From positions 40,723 to 86,089 of the forward strand of contig MLAK01001038.1 in NCBI GenBank assembly GCA_001839685.1: a stretch of DNA of 45,367 nucleotides, in the 5' to 3' direction. The notes beneath the pieces were generated by a model. That model did not search any database and was not told the DNA's origin. It saw only the letters and a list, made by a program, of their open reading frames with translations. Positions 38,985 through 45,367 of the stretch are shown piece after piece. The position numbers were made by a program, and so were the translations under genes. Within the stretch, counting starts at the first letter, position 1; each line of letters begins with the position of its first letter. This stretch comes from Tritrichomonas foetus. Lineage: Eukaryota > Parabasalia > Tritrichomonadida > Tritrichomonadidae.

Positions 38985-40051
38985 AGATGTATACAAACCA
39001 AATAGTCTTAACGTACGAAATCACTCAAATGATCCTTATCATCAGTATTACTTAATNCCATCANTCAAAAATCAAAANCNAAATANCTAAAAGAATGACG
39101 AAAATTTCCCTTATCGCAAACTTCGCAAATGGCCGAATTCAAAAATATTTCGAAAATGATTCTGAAGAAGCTATTGTTTCAGTTTTCGGGTGAACAGCTT
39201 TCAGTCAATTGTTAAATCTATTTTTTATAGTTATGAGCCATATTTATTCATAGTTTTGAAATTTTGCAACAATTAAACCGAAAAAAGAGCGATTTTGGAG
39301 AAAGCCTAAAAAAAAATTGTGAGAAGCTTTTTTTCCAAGAATCACAAAGATTATAATACTGCTTCCCATAATTCTATTTACACTTCTTCTATCGATTTTT
39401 AATTAAAAATCGCGAAAATTTTGATAGTTTTAACTCAGTGATGTTGAATTAATTCAATTTCCATTTGACAAATATGAATGTATTGAAATCTTTTCTGTCA
39501 TAAAATTTTAGTATATGAAGAAAATAGACTGGCAGTCCTCAACAGCACATTCTCAAGCAGGGATACAGATACAACGATTGAAAGACCAAATCAAGAAAAA
39601 TGGAATCCAATATGTTTTTTTCCAGACTCGATGCCAAGTGAATTTTCTGATGACTCGCCATTTAGANGCCTAAATTTTTTTTATTTATATCAAAATTATT
39701 AATATTTTTTTTATACTTCATTTTTGTATTTTGGAAAACATTATAATTTTCGATGGAGGGTCATATGATAATAAAAAGCACGATTTATGATAATAAATAA
39801 TCAAGATATTAATGTTATAAAATCACTTTTTATCTCAATAATTCTCAGAAATTTCTGTGGGGTTTATTTTTTTCTCACAATTTTTTTTTGGATTTGGTTT
39901 TCTCTGTATCTTGATTTTTAAATTATAATATTTATATATTATTAATAGGATTACAATTAAATAATTTTTAGATGACAATAATATCAACAATTATTCATTT
40001 AGATCTCTCAATAGTCTTCTACATCTAGATCTAGTTAGTTTGTATACATCT
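38985..40051. mobile_element. TIR element copy 2, 1067 bp, with a 29-bp internal deletion
   Basis: Same family and orientation as 14959-16054, about 99 percent identical outside Ns and indels. Ends AGATGTATACAAAC / GTTTGTATACATCT match copy 1, and its own 8-bp duplication TTCAGAAT flanks it (38977-38984, 40052-40059). The 29 bp missing near 39666 lie between two GAT(G) repeats in copy 1, explaining the whole length difference. The remaining 32-codon frame reads MTKISLIANFANGRIQKYF, with one His-to-Gln change. Six Ns fall in it, at 39057, 39064, 39078, 39080, 39086 and 39667. It lies 200 bases upstream of the cyclase-like gene, on the opposite side of its promoter. Confidence 0.92.
39393..39412. 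repeat. 20-bp palindrome inside element copy 2
   Basis: CGATTTTTAATTAAAAATCG, identical to 15367-15386 of copy 1. Confidence 0.8.
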
Positions 40052-40059
40052 TTCAGAAT
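40052..40059. repeat. 8-bp target-site duplication, right (copy 2)
   Basis: TTCAGAAT directly after the right inverted repeat; identical to 38977-38984. Confidence 0.9.
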
Positions 40060-41514
40060 TTCATCGGATGCATAAAATTTTTCTGATTTTAAACAAAGAC
40101 ATTTCAATTTCTTTTTAATTGGTTGAAAAATTGAATAAAATAACGAATAGTCCAGTTTTTCTGAGTATCCACTAAACAAATGGTGATAACTTTTCCTCAA
40201 TTTATCTTTTATCTATCGGTTTTCCTTTCATGAATGCGTGTAGGCGTTTACAACTCTATTTTGGTAGTAAATCATTAATCAGAATTCCAAAAATATCATG
40301 TTTCAGACCCGACTCAGCAAAAACGAAGATTGTTTTAATACTGGTAAGCAGATCATTGGGGATATTTTCATTTTTACTCTTTAAATACTTTTTTATGAAT
40401 GTAATTTTAGTTTGTTTGTGAATATTTGGTAATTTTTCTGTCATTTAATAGAAAATATTTATGATTATGATGGAATATCAGTTCTTGTATGGAATTTTGG
40501 GTATACATGATGTATGATGTACCAATCAGTATTGGGCTTGAATCTAATTATTCTTTTTTCAAGTAGAAAATCTATCCAATTTCATTATCTGTACAGAATC
40601 TGTTATTGTTCATATATGAATTCATACTTTTTTGTGTTGTCAATATGATCATCTTTTTTAATATTCATACTATTTTCATATAGAGTTGAGGTGAAAAACA
40701 AAACAATAAAAAAAGGGATTAGAAAACACATATCTTGAATTTGTTTAAATATTGTATGAATGTTGAAGTTAGTTGTCTTTTTCATGGCAATTCACAAATA
40801 AAAGAAACTGTAACAAAAATAAAATCGTCACAATTCACTCATTATGAACGATGAATACAAACTCATAATGTAAAAAAAATGTTTTAAATGTCAGAGATAA
40901 ATGAATGCGTTGGAAAAGATCATGATTTATGAAATATAAATAACATCCTGATTTCGCGCGAAATGAATAAATATAGATTAAAAAGTTTGCTGATTATTTT
41001 TATTCGATGGATAGATAAATTATGGAAAGAATTTATTCTTCCTAAAAACAAAATTGTTTAGATGGGAATCATGGGTCCAACCCAAAAATTGATCCATCAA
41101 TTGAATTCTCGTAACACAAAAAAAAAAAAAAAGCCAAACTATGCTTTCATGAAGAGTTAAATCGATTTTGAGGTAAATCTATAAACTAAATTGTTAGTTC
41201 ATTCATATTTTCAAGATTAATGTTTCACAGGAATTATTTATATCAAAATTAACCTTAATGAATGGCGAATTGATTTAAAAAAACAAAAAGGTGTTTGAAC
41301 ATAGTTTTATGTTTCCAATTTGGTATTATTGAAAAAATGAATGACAAAAAACTTCTTGAAATTTTCGATTTATAAGCAGGGTTGCTGGAAATGAGTTTAG
41401 CATGCATTTTGAAGGCTAACTAATTCACCACTCTACAGTGAGTAATTTTTTTTCTTTATGATTTTCTCAGGAAAAGAGCATATATATATATAGACAATTT
41501 GGGCATATGTAATG
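40060..41514. other. gene-poor region right of element copy 2
   Basis: AT-rich. Two short minus frames start with ATG: 40256-40444 (62 residues, MTEKLPNIHKQTKITF...) and 40603-40785 (60 residues with a hydrophobic middle, MCFLIPFFIVLFFTSTLY). Neither matches anything and I do not call them genes. A run of 16 A lies near 41120. No RNA gene was seen. Confidence 0.45.
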
Positions 41515-42339
41515 TTAATCATCACTGTCTGAATATAAGGTTGTAATATCAGATAAAATATCGGAATCAATTTTAAAATCAACATCAACGTTATCTTTGA
41601 TATATTTATGAAGTTTGCTGAAAGTTCCTTTTGTCATTTTTGCTAAATCAAATGAAAAAACGTCATCAGATTTCCCAATATTTTCGTTTTCGCTTTCATC
41701 TGTTTGGTATCTGTCATTTGTGTTGCCACCAATTTGTTTTTTGGAAATGTTTGGTTCATATAATTGAATTAAATCAATAGTATCTTTAATATTCTTTTCA
41801 TCGAATGATTGATCGATAATTTTCTTTAAATTGGTGGCATCATCATAAGAAATAATATCAAGGTCAAATCGACACATTTTTTCCATTTGTAGCATAACGA
41901 TATCAAAATTGTCATGCTGCATCTCGATGAAGTCATCTCTTGAATTTGGTACCAATTCTCTGAATTTCAAAAAATAATTATCCATTTCGTCCAAAACTGT
42001 GAGATAATCTTTTTCTGGTGGCATCAGTTCGTGCTTCATTTTTTCCAGAAGTGTTTGAAAATATCCGCGTATAAATAATATCGTATCTGAGCTGGTTCCA
42101 AGTATTGAAGATATAAAATCGATTTCGGCTCTGAAGTGCTCGGCCATTTCTGAGAGGCTTAAATACTGGTTGTTTTCGATGGTCTTCAGGAAAGATGCCA
42201 GTGAATGCTTTTCATTATTTGGAAACGGAAAAGAATTCAAAAACTCTTCGACCATAGTCCCATAATCTGAATTTATTTGTCGAGTAAACCAATTAATGCA
42301 TCGAATTTTCGTGTCTGAGTCGAGAATGTCCACTTGCAT
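41515..42339 (-). CDS. divergent BET-like protein (bromodomain-like fold + NET)
   Basis: 274 residues, ATG start. The first 115 residues resemble a bromodomain in order and spacing: MVEEFLNSFPFPNN, then LASFLKTIENNQYLSLSEMAEHFRAEIDF matching the S-x-(I/L)-x-x-x-(I/L)-x-x-x-x-Y helix, then ISSILGTSSDT where the acetyl-lysine Asn should be. That Asn is absent, so acetyl-lysine binding is doubtful. About 160-245 resembles NET: SYDDATNLKKIIDQSF, DTIDLIQLYEPN, then FDLAKMTKGTFSKLHKYIKDN. The linker is acidic and Ser/Asn-rich, and the end is acidic (YSDSDD). I infer a BET family member that has lost its histone-reading pocket. This is my own comparison, made without alignment software, so confidence is moderate. 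Confidence 0.62.
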   Translation of the reverse strand: MQVDILDSDTKIRCINWFTRQINSDYGTMVEEFLNSFPFPNNEKHSLASFLKTIENNQYLSLSEMAEHFRAEIDFISSILGTSSDTILFIRGYFQTLLEKMKHELMPPEKDYLTVLDEMDNYFLKFRELVPNSRDDFIEMQHDNFDIVMLQMEKMCRFDLDIISYDDATNLKKIIDQSFDEKNIKDTIDLIQLYEPNISKKQIGGNTNDRYQTDESENENIGKSDDVFSFDLAKMTKGTFSKLHKYIKDNVDVDFKIDSDILSDITTLYSDSDD

Positions 42340-43195
42340 ATTTTTGAATAGAATCTAGCCAGAAACTATGGTTAAAAAAATAGCCTTGACGATCAAAATA
42401 TCAGAAATCATTGAAAAAAAAAGTGAAACATTCAAATCTTTTATGGAGACCTCAGAAAAACTGTTAATTTATATTGAAAATTCAGTGCTTTTCCAAAAAT
42501 CGTGTAAATTCATTCAAAATTCTTGAGCATCTAACTTTTTAATAAGGCAGTTAGAAATAATCAGAGCTAAATTTGACTGATTATCGTAATTGAGGAACTT
42601 GCAGAAGATCTCCAATATTATATAATATCGAATGTAATGCGATCATTCTTTTTTTATTCATCAACGACTTTATGCTCACATAATATGATGAATTGTTTTC
42701 TCAAAAAATTATCTTACTTTTATTTTGCGTTTTTTAGAATTTATACATTTAATGTATATCTCTTATTATTCGTGAGCTTTGGAGTTGTCAGAAAAATACA
42801 ATCAATCTTTGAGATCTCCTTTTTTATGTGAATGGTTTCATCTAACAATCTTTGAAGATATTCACTGCATTTTAGTATGTAATAATATCTCGTTATGATA
42901 ATAATAACAATAATTCGAGGATATGATTGGTAATCGATATTCATCAAAAAGATGTCATCACTAACCACATTGATATATTCTCACTTTCTAGTTTATGTAT
43001 AATACAAAGGTTCAGTATTATTCCCAAAAAAAGAAAGGAATTTAATGCCAAAATATTAATTGCACAATTTTGAAGAAATATTATTTCCATTCCATATTGT
43101 TTCTTATTTTAAGGAGGATATTCAAGATATACTTCTTACATGACATATATCGTAAAAACAAAAAAGCATAACTAAAATATTTTTCACATAGCATT
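42340..43195. other. divergent intergenic region
   Basis: Promoter region for the BET-like gene (left) and the second HMG-box gene (right). A 64-codon plus frame at 42637-42831 is hydrophobic and starts with ATG but has no recognisable features and is probably chance. Confidence 0.5.
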
Positions 43196-43200
43196 TCACT
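43196..43200 (+). promoter_or_regulatory. Inr-like initiator of the second HMG-box gene
   Basis: TCACT matches TCAYW exactly; its A lies 8 bases before the ATG at 43206. This is the best placed initiator in the window. Confidence 0.6.
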
Positions 43201-43205
43201 AAGAA

Positions 43206-43742
43206 ATGCTTCCTGAAGATACCGAGCCCTTTCAGCCAAGCAGACCTCAACCATCGCCTTTTTCAGTCTTCGCCATGAAAAAAAGAGATAGTCTTATTCA
43301 TGAAAATCCGACATTATCAAATATTGATATCTCTCTCAAGTTGGCCTCGATGTGGTCTAATCTTTCAATCGAGCAAAGAAACATGTATTCCGAAGAATCC
43401 TTTGTCCACAGATATCAGGGATTCTCATTTGTCGATGAGCCGGAAAAAAGTCATCAGCCAATTTCACCTGAATCGCAAATAACAGAAGCTATTATCAACT
43501 CAGCCGAGCAAATTTCAGCACTTGAACAGCCGACAGATTATGACAGTTATTTGGTTTGGCTGGGCACACAAGTCGTTTCTCAATTCTATAACGCGCATGG
43601 ATACCTTCCTCGCGAGATTAACGATCTCCTGTTAAAAGGCGGCAGTCCTGCCCAGCCAGTTTCTCTTGATTTGAAACAAATTTTCAATAATTTTCGAAAA
43701 GCACACTTGACGCATCAAATTGGCCAGCATGATCCAGTTTAA
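43206..43742 (+). CDS. HMG-box protein (short)
   Basis: 178 residues, ATG start directly after a TCACT initiator. An HMG box at about residues 11-65 has RPQPSPFSVFAMKKRDSLIHEN, then DISLKLASMWSNLSIEQRNMYSEES, keeping the Pro-x-Phe-x-x-(Phe) opening, the Trp and the (E/Q)-(R/K)-x-x-Y positions of the fold, but it is divergent (RPQPSPF for RPPNAY). The remainder has no recognised domain; the segment TDYDSYLVWLGTQVVSQFYNAHGYLPREI is probably helical. DNA binding and a nuclear role follow from the family only. It is not a copy of the HMG-box gene at 138, since the tails differ. Confidence 0.75.
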   Translation: MLPEDTEPFQPSRPQPSPFSVFAMKKRDSLIHENPTLSNIDISLKLASMWSNLSIEQRNMYSEESFVHRYQGFSFVDEPEKSHQPISPESQITEAIINSAEQISALEQPTDYDSYLVWLGTQVVSQFYNAHGYLPREINDLLLKGGSPAQPVSLDLKQIFNNFRKAHLTHQIGQHDPV

Positions 43743-44253
43743 TTTTCTGTTGGTACTCAAATATGTGAATTTTATATGTCTGCTTCTAAATGGCGACAAA
43801 ATTCCAATTGGATGAAATTAATTTTTCAAAATTAGTTTTGTTTTTGAAATTTATTGTGGAAAACAAAAGAAACTCATGAAAAAGATTTCATCCCAAATTC
43901 AAAGCATTTTCATGAAATTGGAATATTGGAATGAAAATATCAAAATGCTTTTTTTCCAAAATGGTGAATCATTTCATTGTTAAAATTATGTGTGTTTAAA
44001 ACGAATTTTAGTATCTGATAATTTTTTTCGTGAAACTTTTTAATTTCTATATTTCCATTTTTTCATAAAATAAAACTATCATTTATTTTTATAGTTTATT
44101 CTTGATGTTATTGCATTTTAACACATCAGCTAGTGAACATGAGAATAATATTATGAATACAAAAAAAAAAAAAAAAGAATAATTGATCAAAACAAAAGGG
44201 CTAATAAAGCTATAATAAAATTTACTACGAAAAATAAGAACAAAAATAAACAT
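43743..44253. other. intergenic spacer (convergent)
   Basis: 3' regions of the HMG-box and WNK-domain genes. AT-rich, with a run of about 15 A near 44160. No ORFs or repeats of note. Confidence 0.5.
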
Positions 44254-44673
44254 CTAAAAAATAAGCAAATCATCTTCTGTTGATGCAGTGGTCAACTTTT
44301 GTGCAAGATTTTGTTGCTCAATTATATGCCTGGATTCCATTTCTTCGAGTTCCCTCTTCTGCTGTTCAAGTAATTGGATGTATTCTGGGTCATTCATGAT
44401 CTCCTCGTCTTCGTCTGGGTTTATGGGAGGTGAGGGGATATCTCTGATATCTGGAGAATTGGCTGCGAGCCTTGCTTTTCTTATTTGTTCGGAAATCAAT
44501 TCTTTGAGTTCTGCATTTTGGCTGTCCCCGATTTCAAGGGTCAAAATCAAATCTTTGACAACTGAGTCTAAATCGTCATTTATTATATCGAAGGCGAAGT
44601 CAACATGGATGGTATCACCATTTTGTTGTAAGTTTAGATGAATTTGGACAACGTTCGGATCATTCTCTGACAT
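44254..44673 (-). CDS. standalone WNK/OSR1-C-like domain protein
   Basis: 139 residues, ATG start. Residues about 10-65 resemble the CCT/OSR1-C fold that WNK and OSR1/SPAK kinases use to bind RFXV motifs: VQIHLNLQQNGDTIHVDFAFDIINDDLDSVVKDLI, then EIGDSQNAELKELISEQI. The pattern (F-x-F-D-(I/L)-x-x-D-x-x-x-x-V-(A/V)-x-(E/D)-(M/L)) is kept. There is no kinase domain in this protein or beside it. After a Pro-rich piece (SPPINPDEDEE) comes a Glu/Gln coiled-coil (EYIQLLEQQKRELEEMESRH). It could be a competitor or adaptor in WNK-type signalling. The function is inferred from the fold, and the match is by eye. Confidence 0.55.
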   Translation of the reverse strand: MSENDPNVVQIHLNLQQNGDTIHVDFAFDIINDDLDSVVKDLILTLEIGDSQNAELKELISEQIRKARLAANSPDIRDIPSPPINPDEDEEIMNDPEYIQLLEQQKRELEEMESRHIIEQQNLAQKLTTASTEDDLLIF

Positions 44674-45011
44674 TTTTCAAAAATTGGTAGCATTCACCTA
44701 TCGTTTTTTTAGGGGGGTCTTCTAAACGTTTGATTTTTGTAGAGAGGCAATTTTTGAGATAGTCTCCCTCTCATGATTAAAACATCTAAACGAATGATTA
44801 AGAGATTGAATGACTATTTTAGTAAACTATATCAATACTTGTTATCAGATTTTCTTTATATCATATTTGATGTATCTTATCTGGTTTTTTGATTTTCAAA
44901 ATAATTTATTTATCTAAAGTTATTTCTGCTATCAAGCCTAATTTGGTGAATTAAAGATTTAAGGATAAACTCCGGTGAAGTGATGACAAATCGACGATAA
45001 GAAACTTTTTG
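44674..45011. other. intergenic region upstream of the WNK-domain gene
   Basis: AT-rich; an AGGGGGG run lies at 44711-44717, and AACGTT at 44725-44730 is 52 bases before the WNK-domain ATG. No genes were seen. Confidence 0.5.
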
Positions 45012-45248
45012 ATGAAAAAAGTCCTTTTTATAAACGTGCTTTTTTTATCAATTTTGAATCCATGTTCTATCTATCCACTCAGTATTCGGAAATTCGGTTT
45101 ATCTCATTTAATCAAAACAATAATCATCCACAAAGCAGCTATAAAGCCGTCCTCTAACAAGGGAGTTCAAATTAAAGATCCTAGAATGCAAAAAGTTATC
45201 CAAAATTATTATTTTCTCCTTCGCCGGGATCTCTTCCCAAAGTTATGA
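45012..45248 (+). CDS. short ORF with signal-like N-terminus (doubtful)
   Basis: 78 residues from an ATG (one codon earlier the frame opens at a TTG). The N-terminus (MKKVLFINVLFLSILNPCSIYPL) resembles a signal peptide. The rest is basic (GVQIKDPRMQKVIQNYYFLLRRDLFPKL) with no domain. There is no consensus initiator nearby. Expression evidence would be needed to accept it. It lies near the window end, so a second exon beyond it cannot be excluded. Confidence 0.25.
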   Translation: MKKVLFINVLFLSILNPCSIYPLSIRKFGLSHLIKTIIIHKAAIKPSSNKGVQIKDPRMQKVIQNYYFLLRRDLFPKL

Positions 45249-45367
45249 GCAAAATCTATATCTTCAAAATTTTTTTATAGATTTTCATAGCAATACACTA
45301 ATCATCTTTTTTGTCAAATATAAAAATAATTCATTTTTTAATTAATATTCATTTCATCAATGAAGAT

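Noticed and set aside
39991..40200. 69-codon minus-strand frame crossing the right end of element copy 2
   Set aside because: It starts at a TTG and runs from flanking DNA across the inverted repeat into the element; this is a chance frame and not an interrupted gene that I can recognise.
42637..42831. 64-residue hydrophobic frame
   Set aside because: Phe/Tyr-rich composition typical of AT-rich non-coding DNA; no motif, no neighbour support.

Overview
The window looks like a chromosome segment from a parabasalid flagellate, probably Tritrichomonas or Trichomonas. It is AT-rich and its genes are short and mostly intronless. The one clear coding intron runs from GTATGT to a CTAAC...ACAG branch-acceptor block, close to the form described for Trichomonas. 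Several genes have a TCAYW initiator 8-60 bases before the ATG, and the ribosomal P2 gene has the CCTTTW start element. A hydrogenosome-type Sam50 barrel, an intraflagellar transport protein, minimal BET proteins and a very large multi-pass cyclase-like protein fit the same lineage. The species is inferred from sequence style alone.

Layout. 0-8.6 kb: an HMG-box protein (-), an orphan intron (+) with a possible small structured RNA upstream, a PLAC8-type cysteine-rich protein (-), a lineage-specific protein (-), a spliced CAMK-like kinase (-), a 1.6 kb gene-free stretch, a Ubl-UBA protein (+) and an 18-bp coding minisatellite (+). 8.6-16 kb: IFT140 (-), a gene-poor stretch with a strong GC-rich hairpin, then copy 1 of a 1.1 kb terminal-inverted-repeat element. 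16-28 kb: a kinase (+), a DHHC palmitoyltransferase (-), Sam50 (+), a tail-anchored acidic protein (-), a coiled-coil protein (-), a BET protein (+) and ribosomal P2 (-). 28-40 kb: a doublecortin-like/P-loop protein (-), a single-pass membrane protein (-), Nhp2 (+), a 1502-residue cyclase-like receptor (-) and copy 2 of the element. 40-45 kb: a gene-poor stretch, a divergent BET-like protein (-), a second HMG-box protein (+), a standalone WNK/OSR1-C-like domain protein (-) and a weak edge ORF (+).

The genes are not an operon and alternate strands. Loose themes are chromatin (two HMG-box and two BET-type proteins), flagellum or cytoskeleton (IFT140, coiled-coil protein, doublecortin-like protein), signalling (two kinases, the WNK-type domain, the cyclase-like receptor), RNA and translation (Nhp2, P2) and organelle or membrane biogenesis (Sam50, DHHC enzyme, tail-anchored protein).

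The most notable non-genic finding is a repeat family at 14959-16054 and 38985-40051. The copies are about 99 percent identical, end in matching inverted repeats, and each is flanked by its own perfect 8-bp target duplication. All seven undetermined bases I found in the window lie inside these two copies. I found no convincing CRISPR-like, phage-like or antiviral system.
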